64,000 nt of DNA from Posidonia oceanica (taxonomy: Eukaryota > Streptophyta > Magnoliopsida > Alismatales > Posidoniaceae). The translations under genes were made by a program, and so were the position numbers. The DNA is taken from contig JAZBRS010000054.1 of NCBI GenBank assembly GCA_037176725.1, positions 15,828,001-15,892,000 of the forward strand, read 5' to 3'. A model generated the notes under the pieces. The model did not search any database. It saw nothing but the letters and a program-made list of their open reading frames with translations, and was not told where the DNA came from. Positions 23,418 to 35,136 of the stretch are shown piece by piece; position 1 is the first letter of the stretch; each line of letters starts with the position of its first letter.

Positions 23418-26400
23418 TGTGAATGCGCCCTTTCCCTTTGGGATTTGGATTGGCGAGGGCCTGGACAGAGAGAGGTCGTCACGGATTGCGACGCGAAGAA
23501 GGAAAGCAAAAGATAAGACAAAACAGAGTCGCCACCTAGTCTATTAAGTCGGGAGACGAGGAAAATCGAGGAAAGCATAGAAAATATGCAAATGAATGCA
23601 ATACTATGCAAAATGATGGACTCGTGCCAAGGACGAGGGCAAAATGGTCATAGCGGGCTAGAGAAAGGGAAAGGACTCCTGTTACGTGCGAGGAAGGTGT
23701 TAGGCATCCCCGACACGCCCTAGGAATCGGTCTTTCAAGGCTAATCGCTCGCATATGCGGAAATTTCGACAAATGCTTGCCTTTAACTGTACGCCCGTAG
23801 GCGATGAATGCCATGCCATGCTATTAAAGCTCTAAATGCCTAACTGCCTGAATGCCAAGTATGAGAAATTAAACGTGCAGTCTATGTGCTCAGCAGCGCT
23901 GCCTGTGTTCTGAACCAGACAAACCCTGGTTCATGAGAACTCCAGACAGTAAGCATCACTGCCCTAATGCAATGCAGGCGAGAAATCAAAACAGCGATAA
24001 AAACCATGCGATGCGAAGCGACATGCAATGGAAATCAGGTAAAACAAGTATGAGGCGAAAAACCACGGGAAAGCGGGCGATGCAAGGCGTAAAACCGGAA
24101 ACAGGGGTCCGACAACATGCATGGGTGTCAAGGCATGTACCGGAGGCAACAAAATGCGGAAAGCAACAGCAAAAACAAAATCGGCGCTTTAAAACAGAAT
24201 TCAGCCAACTGAAAGCATTGGATGCTGGACAGACCAGCGTCCTATGTTGGACGCAGGTGCTACCAGCATCCAACACAGAGGATAGGAAAACCATGCAAAT
24301 TTGGAAAACATGCATTTTTATGCATTGTAAAACAAACATAGACAGATAAAGCATGCTAAAAGATCAAAGCACAAAGCCTAGGAATCGAATGCAAGCATCA
24401 AAACAAAATTTAAATGGCAGAGGGTGTTGGACGTAGTAACCAGCAGCGTCCAACGTTGGAAGTAGTGATCTGCTGCGTCCAACAACCAAGCCAGGTTTTT
24501 AAAACAAATGCATGCATGCTGAATGCATAGATGTGATGCAAATGCAATATGGCAGCAGAAGACATGCATATCATGCAAGGCAATTAAGATAAGCAGCCTA
24601 AAGAAAGATTTAAAGGCATGATGCAAGCATGATAATAGTTCAAACGATGCAGAGTGTTGGACGCAAGAATACATAGCGTCCAACATCGGAAGCTAGGGCA
24701 TTCTGCGTCCAACACAAGGCAAACAGAAGCATAAAGAATTGCATGCAAAGTAATAGAGAAAACATTATGGCATGCATTTAAGTTGCTGTAAACAAGCCAT
24801 AGCTAAGCATGCATGCAAGGGAAACAAACATCTTGCAAAAATATGGCATTTAAGAAGCATGCACAAAAAAATAGGAAGCTGGGATGTAAGATGCCAGATG
24901 CACCAACGTCCAACGTAGGACGCTGGAAACATCAGCGTCCAACACAGAAGGAGCAGACACCCAAGAAAACCTACATGCAACCTTGATGGAAAAACTTGCA
25001 AACTTGAATACAGTTGCCATGGTGGCTAAACACAATCACTACACATGCATGGATCAAGCAATCACAAGAAGTAATGGCGTCATGCAAGCATTAAAGCAAG
25101 GGTAGACATGCAGAATCATTGGACGTAGTGTGCAGCTACGTCCAATATAGGACGCAGTATGCAGCTATGTCCAACACAGGAAACAGGCACATCAAACTGC
25201 AAGGAAGAACTGAGCCCAAAGACCACTTAAACATAAGTTATTGAAAGCGGGCTAAACCAAGGCATGCAGCATGGATCAAGCATATATCATAAATAAATGC
25301 AACATTTGAGCATTAAAATACATGCAAGCTTGCAGAAACATAGGACGCTGGACACACCAGCGTCCAATATAGGACGCAGTATGCTCCAGCATCCAACACT
25401 GAGAAACAGCAAGGCAATCAGAGGCATGAAACATGGATCCAAGCTAGGATCAAAACTAAACAAGCATAACATAGCACTTGGAAACATGATGGAAAGCATG
25501 GAAGGAAAACCTACAGAAAATGGCATTCAAACCACAGCAATATGGAAGCAAAATAAAAGAAAACATGTAAATGAACTTGCAGGGTGTTGGACGCTGCCTC
25601 AGGGCACGTCCAACGTTGGACACACCAGGTTGTGCGTCCAATAGGTCGGGATGTTTTCCGGCCAAGATCAGTGGTCAAATCGATCAAAATCCCAAACTAA
25701 CTTGCTAGGAAGAAAGAGTGAGTGACGATGAGCATGTCCATATGCTCGGTGCCAGAAATGGGTGGGTGGATTGCTCCACCCAACTCCTCCTCCTCGCGGC
25801 CGGTGGCCGAGGCCTTTCCGGCCAACCAAGGGGGTGTGTGTGCGTGCAAACTACCCTATCATGCTACCATATGCATGTACGAGCTAAGGGAGACGAGAGC
25901 TTACCTAGTCGTGGCTTGCAGAGGCTTGTTTGCACTCGGCCTGTGACAAGGAAGAAGGTGGCAGCTGAACTCTGGCAAGCTCTCTGGGCGCAAGGGAAGG
26001 CCGAGAGTGGAGGCTGAAGGCTCGGGAACACTCGTGGGAGATCACTCGAGGTCTGGGAGGCACTCAATTTTCTAGGGGATCTGTGTGGTGGTCTACGCGA
26101 GGGCGTGAAGTATTGGGTTCCGTTGGTTTTTGTTGGGTTGGTCTTGCACATGGCAGAGGTTGCAGGACGCTTTGGGGGTGTGGGGAAAGGAGCTGGGGAC
26201 ATGAAGGAGAGTAAGTGGAGTGTGTCAGGAGGTCGCCGAAGTCGTCGTGGCAGGCGACGGTGGCAGTGAGTGGCCGTGAGAGCTGAAGACGAGCCGGCGG
26301 AGGAAGGGATGCCGTGGCAGGGAGTAAGTGCCGCTTGGCACCTAGCGGGTGGCCGGAAGTGGTGAGTAAGTGGCCGAGGGAATGTGGAGTAAGTGTGGGT

Positions 26401-26713
26401 GGACGGAGGCGGTGGCTAGAGCGGTGAGCCAGAGGCTGCAGAGGTGGTGGCCATCCCAACTCGTTGGACGCTGGCACAGAGCGCGTCCAACATAGGGCGT
26501 GGCCAATGCTAGCGTCCAACGAGCCTAGGAGGTTAAATGATTGTTTTTGGGTGTTTTGGCTTAGGTTGTGTGTGGGATAAGGCTTAGGTGGAGTTTTGTG
26601 AGGGTTTAGGTGGCGTTTTAGGGTTGGTTTGAGAGAGAGTAACCATCCCAAGGTCCGAGCGAGCTTGCAGGAGGATCCATCATCATCTAGGCTGTCAAAA
26701 TGGGGTGTCTACA
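23418..26713 (-). mobile_element. Insertion C: solo LTR, minus orientation, with eight dyad modules
   Basis: On the plus strand it runs from TGTGAATGCGCCC to ATGGGGTGTCTACA between perfect GATAT copies (23413-23417 and 26714-26718). The end region shared with A, B, D and F lies at 23510-23960, with GAGTCGCCACCTAGTCTATTAA, TGTTAGGCATCCCCGA and CGCTCGCATATG. The middle differs from its relatives: instead of 91-bp or 30-bp repeats it has eight inverted-repeat modules. A GC-richer part follows (25700-26600). With 3296 bp it is the shortest of the group. Confidence 0.8.
24219..26525. repeat. Eight double-dyad modules (GTTGGACGC / GCGTCCAAC) in C
   Basis: Modules of about 60 bp start near 24219, 24425, 24655, 24898, 25121, 25343, 25583 and 26461. 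Most hold two stems in tandem: a left arm such as TTGGACGC(A/T), 6-15 nt, its complement GCGTCCAA, a short joint (TATA, CGTT, CATA), then a second stem. The first seven are 206-243 bp apart. DNA between them shows no clear repeat except many ATGCA words. Confidence 0.9.
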
Positions 26714-26718
26714 GATAT

Positions 26719-28178
26719 ACATCCCCACTCTCTGGAGCCATAACCTCGTGGCAGACGCCCTCGCCTCATTGGCCTCTTCAATCGAATTCCCCATCAACAC
26801 TCGGGAGCAGACCATCTTGGTGCAGCAGCATGGGACATCTGTCATTGATTCCACCGAATCATGGGCGGTGGAGCTTAAACAGAAGATTGGGGAATCGAAG
26901 GCAACAAAGTTTGAAGTTTGCTACAATATAGAAGATGACGGAAACCCCTGGTTCTTCGACATCCGTAACTACATTCAAGACGGGACCTTCCCGGAGTATG
27001 CAACTTCACAAGACAAAGAGGCAATCAGAAGGATGGCGACAAGATACTTCATGTGAGCCGGAGTTCTTTTCAAGAGGTCTTTCAGCGAAATAGAACTACG
27101 GTGCGTCACCTATGAGGAAGTCGAAGTCATCCTCAGGGAAATGCATGAAGGAACATGTAGAGGCACATCAACTCTCAATTCATGGCCAAGATGATACTGC
27201 ACAGAGGCTATTATTGGCCCGCAATGGAGGCAGATTGTGCAGATAAAGTAAGGAGGTGCAAGCAGTGCCAGATCCACGCAGACAGGATACACGCACCAGC
27301 ATCAGAACTAAATCCAACTCAAGCAGCGTGGCCCTTCTCCATGTGAGCATTCGATGTCATAGGACCCTTCGACACTAAAAAGCAGAAGAAGTTCATACTC
27401 ACCGCCACTGAATACTTCACCAAATGGGCCGAAGCAGAAGCGTTCATTGGAATCAAAGCTCCAAGCCTATGCAAGTTCGTGCGGAAGAACCTTCTCTCAA
27501 GATTCAGGATCCCGAAGAGGCTAGTAGCGGATAATGGTGCAATCTTCGTGTCATAGGACTTCAAAAAACTCTATAAGAAGTTCAAGATCGAGCTGCATCA
27601 TTCATCACCATATTACCCCCAAGGTAATGGGCAAGCTGAAGCTACTAATAAAACGTTAATCCGAATCCTTAAGAAAACGGTAGGAGGTGCTAAGGGACCA
27701 GATTGGGTAGATAAACTAATTGATACCTTATGGGCCTACCGAACCTCTATAAGGACGCCTACGGGTCAAACCCCGTTCGCACTCACTTATGGTATGGAGA
27801 CAGTAGTCCCATTTGAAATCATGGTCCCCTCATCCAGAATTCAACTTGATGATGAGATAACTGCTGAGGATATGAGGCAGTTGTTAAGTTTACAGTTTGA
27901 TTTACTAGATAAGAAACGGTTGCAAGCAGTGGAGCATGCACGCCTCTACCAAGAACGACTTGCAAGAACTTATAAAAAGAAAGTAATTGAACGTAAATTT
28001 GATATGGGTGCTTAAAGAAATCCTTCCACACAAGCATTGGAAACTAAGACTAAACTGGAAAAGACCATACTTGGTGGTTGAGGCATATCCGGGCAATGCC
28101 AATTGTTTGGCTAGAGAGGATGGCACTAGGCTTGAATATCCTTGGAATGTACTGCACCTCAAGAGGTACTACCCTTGA
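26719..28178 (+). pseudogene. Integrase of element 1 (end of second RNase H plus INT)
   Basis: After C the frame resumes with IPTLWSHNLVADALASLAS, the junction after the second RNase H. Integrase follows: a zinc-binding part near 27195-27270 (HRGYYWPAM, then CKQC), the core with Asp at 27353, Asp in ADNG at 27530 and Glu in GQAEATNK at 27638. The last two are separated by 35 residues, the expected D-x35-E. The C-terminal part includes YRTSIRTPTGQTPFALTYG and ends near 28178 with EYPWNVLHLKRYYP. Stops at 27053, about 27344 and about 27554 and a frameshift near 28016 break it. No chromodomain is seen. Confidence 0.85.
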
Positions 28179-29525
28179 CATGCACACTGAGCCGCTAGAT
28201 TGCCCGTGCTTGTGAATCTACTATTTTTTTTGAAACTTAGGAGCATTTGCCTTAACCTAACTTCACAAACACTCTGTGATAAAAGGGAAACAATCCAACA
28301 CTAAAATGGAGGTAAAACATTAAGAGACCCCTTCCAGTTCATGAACAACAAGTCCACACACTTCCCTTGAGTCAGACATACCACCCTATTGCAAATCTCA
28401 GTAAGTCGTGATTGGGTAGGTGTCTAAAGCCAAACCTAGAAGCGCAAAAAGAGGAGAGTGCACCAAGGCAAAGAGTGCTTCGGTCCATAAATAAAATATT
28501 TTGATCAAGCACTCAAACTGGGGCGAGACCACTGACGTTTGCCAAAATAGCCAAGAAAAGAAAGAAAGAAAAAAGAAAAAAGAAAAAGAAAAGAAGGCAG
28601 CAAAGAAGCTGTCCACCTGCGACAAAAGAAAGAGAGAGGAAAAAAAGGCAGCAAAGAAGCTGTCCAAAAGAAGGTAGCAAAGAAACTGCCCAGAAATCAA
28701 AACTGATAAAACAAGGGAATTATCATGTGCAGTAGGATTCGACCTGGAACTGGAGGGGGTATAGGTTCCAAATCTTTAAGCTGAAATCTCGAGATAGGAC
28801 ACGAACCCTTCGTCCCCACACCCTGCACTACGCATTCAGAGGCAGAGGACAGGAACCTAAGGCTAGGGGTAGTTAGGTACCAAGGCAAGCCTGAAGCATC
28901 TCTTAACTCGGGAATGCACAAGCGATCCAACATCATGGTTTCCACCCATAAGGTCCTTTGTTTCCCAACTCCATGAAGGATTCTTTCTCTCAAAAAAAAA
29001 TCCTAAAAAACCAAAAAAAAAAAAACTAAAAATCCAAAAAAAAAAGAAAACCTAAAAATCCAAAAAAAAATAAGAAAACCCAAAAATCCAAAAAAAAAAA
29101 AAAAAAACTCAAAAACCCAAAAAATAAAAAGGAAAAAAGAAACAAAACCAAAAATCCAAGAAAAATAGAAGATTGGGTAAAATTTACCCAACCAACATCA
29201 CCACATGAAACTAATAACAAGTTGGCCTATGATGCAAAAATCTAGGAATTTTTACGACCCCGCGTTGTACTTGAACCCTCCTATTCAGGATGGTCACTCG
29301 ATATTTGCTTACGAGCAAACGCTGGGATCTCGAGAAGAGACAGTCTCTCGCTAAGCATACCATCTTTATTAGACAACAAAGCTGAGGACAAGGCTTGTTA
29401 TCCAAAACCTAAGTTTTCGTTCCATGTAGGTCATGTTGGTTTCATATATTCATTTGAGATTAGGGGCAATAGTAACCTTAGATGGATTAACAAGTTTGTT
29501 AAGATTTTGCCGAAATCATTCACAG
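28179..29525 (+). other. Post-integrase region of element 1, purine-rich
   Basis: No gene was recognised. At 28555-28695 an A/G tract holds three copies of a small hairpin-like unit, GGCAGCAAAGAAGCTGTCC and variants. At 28990-29165 lies an A-rich stretch of AAAAATCC words; the same kind of stretch is found at 59930-60010 in element 2, just before its antisense gene. It may have contained a polypurine tract, but none can be fixed without a 3' LTR beside it. Confidence 0.5.
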
Positions 29526-29682
29526 GTGTTGAACGGGTGTCATGAAGCGTTCTACGTTGAACGGTCCAACTGCAGCGTTCAATAAAGAAAATCATCGGCA
29601 GTGTTAAACGCTCTAAATCAAGCGTTCTACGTTGAACGGCCCAAATCAGGCGTTCTACGTTTATCAGTGACTTAAATCACTG
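29526..29682. repeat. Dyad array and palindrome downstream of antisense gene II
   Basis: Five arms of the GTTGAACG(G/C) and AGCGTTC type lie in 29526-29662. Directly after, CAGTGACTTAAATCACTG (29665-29682) is a near-perfect palindrome. A partner copy at 31504-31521 differs by two compensated base pairs. Confidence 0.8.
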
Positions 29683-29906
29683 AATCATGCCCAAGGCCCC
29701 TGAACCAATGCAAAAACACGAGGGAGTATTTCTTGACCCATCACAGTACAAAATAAATGAAGGCACACATATAAAAATTGGAAAAGTGTTCATTCATTAA
29801 TCAAATGCTTATCACAAGAACAAAGAAAATAAAATAAAATACAAGGAAAAGTTGCCTATCTAATTAATCTTTTTCTCTTCTTTCGCAACACGTCGGTCTC
29901 CTCAAC

Positions 29907-31195
29907 TCACTCCTTAGGCTTGGGCAGCAACTTTGAGTACCAGTCCCAGTGCTCGTCTTCTCGGCGCAAAGTGCAAGTCAGAGGAGTGAAGTGGCTCCCA
30001 TCCGAGTTATCATGGCGATTCAAAGTTGTCCATAGGGCCCGAATGTAATACACCACAGCCGCATCACTGGGCCAGCCACGCTCTCGAATCCGAATACGAG
30101 GAATAGAGCTTAGCAGAGGCGGTACATCTTTCTTGTGCCCCACCATCTCATAGCAACGATGCGAGTTGTATATCACAAAGTGGGTAGGCCCAATTAACTC
30201 GAGCTCGACTAGAAGTCCTCGTGCCTGATGTTTGCGGCCAAATTGCGTGGAGCATGCAAAGACAACAACAGGTGCAGAGGATAGAAGACACACCCTTTCC
30301 TCGATGAAGTTACTCCTAGCAGGCTCGATCCTCGGAAAGTGGAGGTGCAACCACTTGGAAAGAAGAAAGGGAGAACCGACAAAGTCTCCACCGCTTGCGA
30401 CACTGGTCAAGCCGAGGAATGTTGCTGCAAGGATGGCCATCGAAGGAGAACACCAAAAGCGCTCGGTAAGCCCCACCAAAAACTCCGTATGATAGACGTC
30501 TAAGGTGAAGCCTTTGGAGACGAATATGGAGAAGGCCCCAATCAGCAGGTGCAGACAGACCCGCAACTGATCCTCAGAGACAGAATCCTGAACCCGGAGG
30601 AAGCTATAATACAGATATGCTAAATTGAGCCGGCGGCCTTTGAGCAATGGGTAGATGGGTGGAGCTGTGAAAACACGAGCAATGAACGTTTGCATGTCAG
30701 CTTTTCCATACGGTAGTGGGAAATCAATAGTCGGAGGAACACGAAAAAGATCATGAACCTCCTCCAACAGGATTGTCATCTCATAGCCCCAAAGAAGAAG
30801 GTGTGAGTTTGAGGACTCCAGAACGTGCATAGGGAGTGAAGCAGAGGCTAGTCCAGGGCAGCCCCTAACGAATCCAGGAGCCCCTCAAAGCCTGTACGCG
30901 ATAGGATGGATTTCCTTTCTTGAGCTGAAAGGATGAATTCCTTCACCTAAGGAGAGTCATAAGGAAAATCTTTGTCAAAGCACGGCATTCTCGTGAAATT
31001 GGTGATCTCCTATAAGCAGAAGCAAAGAGGGGGTTAGTAACCGAAAGGAAGAGGAAAAGACCAGAGGAGAAAACCAAATTATACCCTTCCGACCTTGATA
31101 TCTGACATCATATGGCCCTCAACCTCCTCCAGGGGTGTCGCAGCTCCTTTCATGTTGTTGTGCATGGCGACATTGGGAACTGGAGCATGAGCCAT
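29907..31195 (-). pseudogene. Antisense gene II: PMD/DUF7745-like protein, 3' part of element 1
   Basis: The ATG at 31195 opens MAHAPVPNVAMHNNMKGAA, about 36 codons. An intron follows (acceptor CTGCTTATAG near 31012), then EITNFTRMPCFDKDFPYDS. Stops at about 30949 and 30868 and a frameshift near 30800 interrupt it; from 30830 to 29907 there are 307 open codons. The stretch THTF...EMTILLEEVHDLF is the usual signature of plant mobile domain and DUF7745-type proteins (a tryptophan-rich block followed by E-M-T-x-T-L-E-D-V). A homologue lies at 41332-42445, sharing for instance GSPFL and a PP(L/M)...IPRIR-like block. The function is unknown; retroelement-linked PMD proteins are known in plants. 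A minus-strand TATA box lies about 80 bp upstream. Confidence 0.65.
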
Positions 31196-31270
31196 GAGAA
31201 CAAGAAAGAAGTGCACAAACACAGGCAAAAAATACAAGGGACAAGGATGCATGAATTCAAAAGGGAGGCC

Positions 31271-31521
31271 ATATTTTTATAGCCCCAAAAGAGATGTCGG
31301 AGGCCTCACTACTCGAGCATCGAGAAAATCTCATAGCATTCCACAATATTAGTCAAGAACAGAAAAGGAAAGAAATGATCCTGAGCCCGATTCGTTGAAC
31401 GCTGGTTCTGCAGCATCTAATGTAGAACGGGGTAGACCCAGCGTTTTACGCTTGAAACAGATTTCAATGTTGAACGCTCGTCTCAAAGCGTTCAACGTTT
31501 TATCAGCAACTTAAGTTGCTG
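31271..31521 (-). promoter_or_regulatory. Promoter region of antisense gene II: TATA box, dyads, palindrome
   Basis: On the minus strand CTATAAAAATAT (31271-31282) lies about 80 bp upstream of the ATG at 31195. Further upstream (31393-31500) is a cluster of GTTGAACGCT, AGCGTT and related arms, then the perfect palindrome CAGCAACTTAAGTTGCTG (31504-31521). The same dyad family is found in U3 of element 1. Confidence 0.6.
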
Positions 31522-33514
31522 AACTTGGCTGGGGCCCCCATAAATCAGTGATTGAGTTGCGAAAACGGCTTTGATCGATCCTAGAGGCTTAATCAAGTTG
31601 AAACACACGTGTAAGCACTGGTTTCGCATTTTTTTGGACTTCCGGGCCATTCTTAATCGCTTGTTGTGCCTTTCATGGAATTAATGACTCATTAAGGCAC
31701 TGACAGCCTCATAAATCAGTTTTAAAGCTCGCAGGTGAAATCTGTCTTCATAAATTCATGATTTATATGTTCATTCACGTAAATATACTGGTTTTTAGTT
31801 AGTTTGAATTAAAGGCCATTATTTAGCAATATTGGTCATATTAATTCATTTTAACTTCGAGGAAGGTAATTCAAAACAGATGTTTGACAAATTTGTTAAG
31901 TGCGTAGAAAATTTCCATAAAAATAAAGATTGTCATACAAAGCATCACCGGGGCATACCCCTGAAGTACAAATACAAGGAAAGCAAAGACTATCTAGGGG
32001 GCACTCTCTCCCTCACCTTCTCGAGCTGGAGGGACAGCAGGAGACTGAGGTGACTGACGGACGGAGGCACTTAAGGGAGCCCTAGAAACGGCTCGAGAGC
32101 GGTGACTAACCAAACGGTGGCTCAACGGGATCATCGGTGGAGGAGGAACTGATTGACCTGCAGCGGCGCTGTTCGCATAGGCATGTCTCCTATAATGCCT
32201 CACCTCACCCTCAAGTTGTGCTGTGAGTTCTTCGTTAGATCCCAGAGCCTGCGAAGAGACTTTCAACATGTCAATTACAAATAAAAGTGGAGAACTGACG
32301 GTGAAATAAAGATAGTCATACCGCGTGGGCCTTCTCCAGCTTCCTTCGCAACTCGGCAACCTTGGTGGCTGAATCAATTGCCGGTGGAGCCTGCTACTGC
32401 ACGGTCAGCCGAGCAACCTCAGCAGTCCTCTCCTCAACAAGCTGATGGGCAGATCCCAAATCACTGACGGCCGCCAGTACTTGCTGCTTCAACTCTTGGA
32501 TCCAAGAGGTTTAGGAAGCAATAGTCCCTTCCAACTCTTCCAGTCTCCCGACGGAGCTAGCAGCGATAAAATCACTGGCCTGCTCCTTTAGCTCGTTCTC
32601 CAGATAAGCAACCTGCAGAAAAACAATGTTAGTATCAAGCAAGATCTAATCAAGGGCGGTATATACTTTAACTTGGAGTCGGGAAATCTCCTCTGAGTGA
32701 TCCGAAGGAGGCGCAGTACTAGTCGAGGGCTGCAAAGAAGAAAGACATGCAGTTAGTCACAGTCCATAATCAGGTTTCTGAAGCTATAGGGATTCAAATT
32801 TACCTGAGAGGCAGAAACACGGAGACGATCAATCTCCCCCGTCAAAGCAGAGGGCTGTTGAGTCAGGCCACGCTCCCGTTGAGCTTGCTCGTTTGCAGCC
32901 TTCCGCTACAAAAGGAAAAGAGACAAGTCAGCAAGCAGAATTACTAGGTTGCCAAAATAAAATTAAAAGCTCACCGCTATCTCCATCTAGGCACGATGTG
33001 ACTGTGCCACTGCCAGCAGCTCGACTCGGGACATCATAGCCTCGCTTGGGTCTGAGCGCTCGAGGAAGTGGGTCCGGTGGAAAATCATCAAAGGAGAGAA
33101 CTCGGCGTCCATCCACACGGCCCAAGCTGCCTCGTCCTCCGCTGTGGCATCGGTCGGAGTGGGTGAACCGTGGCGAGCCCAATCCAAAAGCTACAGACCG
33201 TAGACATCCACCCAATGGCGAACGCAGCCACCACCACCTCGAGTCTCCCACTAGACTCGGAAAGGAGAAGTTGGAGGCTAAATCTATCGATGCCCCAACT
33301 GTCGGAGCGCTCTACTGATCTGCTGGAAGTGGTAGTGGTTCCAGCAGTGGATCCAAATGTCCCAATCGAAAATGACTCGATCACAGGCAATTTCGGGGAC
33401 GTCCTCATGCTCCCCCTCGGAGTAGGGATGCCAGGTCACCTGAAAAGAGCAAAGAAACATTAGACTGATAAACAGGCAATCAAAAACAGAGAAGGCAAAA
33501 TGAAAGCAAGTTAA

Positions 33515-35136
33515 TGTAGATATCCCATTTTCGCATTCCCAGAGTTTTCTAAGGATAGGAACCCTTGAGATACCCTAAATCACATAACTAAGGCCTAATA
33601 ACACATTTTATAGTTTTTTCATGATTTGATTAAAGACATCGCTTGATTTTGCTTGATTCAAGGTCGTTAGCTGTGGTAGAGCCGACACAATCAAACCAGT
33701 GAGAAGTTTGAGTGCCTTGAATACTTTTTCTCAGTTTAAGTCCGTTAGCTGTGACAGAGTTAACACTCTTATTCTACTCAAACTAGTGGCTAGTTTGAGT
33801 CCCTTTAACCTTATTCGGTGAGAGCTCGTTAACTGTGGCAGAGTTAATGCTCTCATTCCACTCAAATTAGTGGCAAATTTGAGTTTCTTAATGTTAAATA
33901 AGATGTTTTTATGATTTCATGAAAATTATGAAGTTTTCAGGGTTTTATTAGGTTTCTCCAAATTAATATAAAAGAAGGGGTTCAAAATGCAAAAAGACCA
34001 CCTTGTCGCCCCTCTATAAGACATCATTTCTAATTGCCCTTCACAAAGGTGACTAGGCCCGTCACCGCGTAGAAAGGCAACATTCCTGATCGCTAGTACT
34101 ACAGGCGACTGGGGATGTCACCGCAAACATAGGCGACAAGTATCCTGCACCTCTCTCCTGATTAATTTTGTCATCCTAGGCATTTATATGATATATGGGA
34201 CCTATATAATGTATTACAATATTTTTCCCATGACTAATATTATTCCTACGATTTTCTATGAACATAAATATATGATATAGCATATATCATGTTATTTAAT
34301 TAGGAAAGTACTAGAAAAAGGGTGATGATCTTTATTTGGCCTAAGATAAGGTTTTTGAATTAATTATCTTGTTTTAGATATATATCTCATATCTTTAATT
34401 CAAAAACTAATTTTAAAATCCAAGATAAAATCAAAGTTAAAAATCCAGGTTGTTGCAGTAGTTACGAGCGTGGACCAGGTCAAAGAATAAGACCCCTAGG
34501 CTCGTGGCTAATCATTTAGGATTTTCTTTTTGAAAAATAAAGATCTTTGGGGATAGGCGCCGCATGCAGTGGCCACTACCTGATGTGGATGATTCTGTTC
34601 CCGCGCAACGGACTTCCACGTCATCTCCATGTCATTAAAATAAGATATTTGTGCATGTCGCCCCTCCTAGCGGCGATTGGTAAAAATATCCATTTTAATT
34701 TGAATTTCGTCTTTAGAAAGTTCTTGGATATTTTCCACGCAATAGAGCACGAGGGTGAAGGGAGTATTTCTTCCAATTATCTCTTTTATTTTCATTATTA
34801 CATTCCTTAGATGTGACCCATTGCATATGCATGCGGCGAATCACCCCCGGTTAGTATTAGTTGCATTTATTTCTATTATTTCTTATTTACCTGATCTGTT
34901 TACTACACCCGGACTAACCTAGATCTCTATTCTTATTGTTTAGAAGGAAAGGAACCCGCTCATATAGCACGAGGACGCCGTTGATCTAGTGAGCCGACGA
35001 CCCACATCATCGACATCTCCCCCAAGCGTCTTTTCAGCCAGCATCAAGCGAATCAACGAGTGGCGATCACAACAACTTGACGACGTCGTGGATGCGCTGT
35101 CATCTTCATCTAAACACCCCCAAATCCACATCCACA
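33515..35136 (+). mobile_element. Insertion G: solo LTR of the element 2 LTR family, in an intron of antisense gene I
   Basis: It starts TGTAGATATCCCATTTTCGC and ends AAATCCACATCCACA, flanked by GTTAA (33510-33514) and GTTAC (35137-35141). Over its length it follows the LTR at 43935, with shared CATATGCATGCGG, TAGTATT, GATCTAGTG and GAGTGGCGATCA blocks. It has dyads built on CTCAAAC/GTTTGAG and GTTAAC-like arms (33655-33890), and GGCGAC/GTCACC and GTCGCC/GGCGA dyads (34025-34150, 34649-34672). The insertion point is just inside the intron, after its donor site, which would spare the antisense protein. Confidence 0.8.

Noticed and set aside
24219..26525. CRISPR-like array
   Set aside because: Plant nuclear DNA, variable repeats that are paired stems, long spacers and no cas genes.
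33515..35136. 3' LTR of element 1
   Set aside because: It has its own 5-bp target duplication, lies inside an intron of the antisense gene and matches the element 2 LTR, so it is an independent solo LTR.
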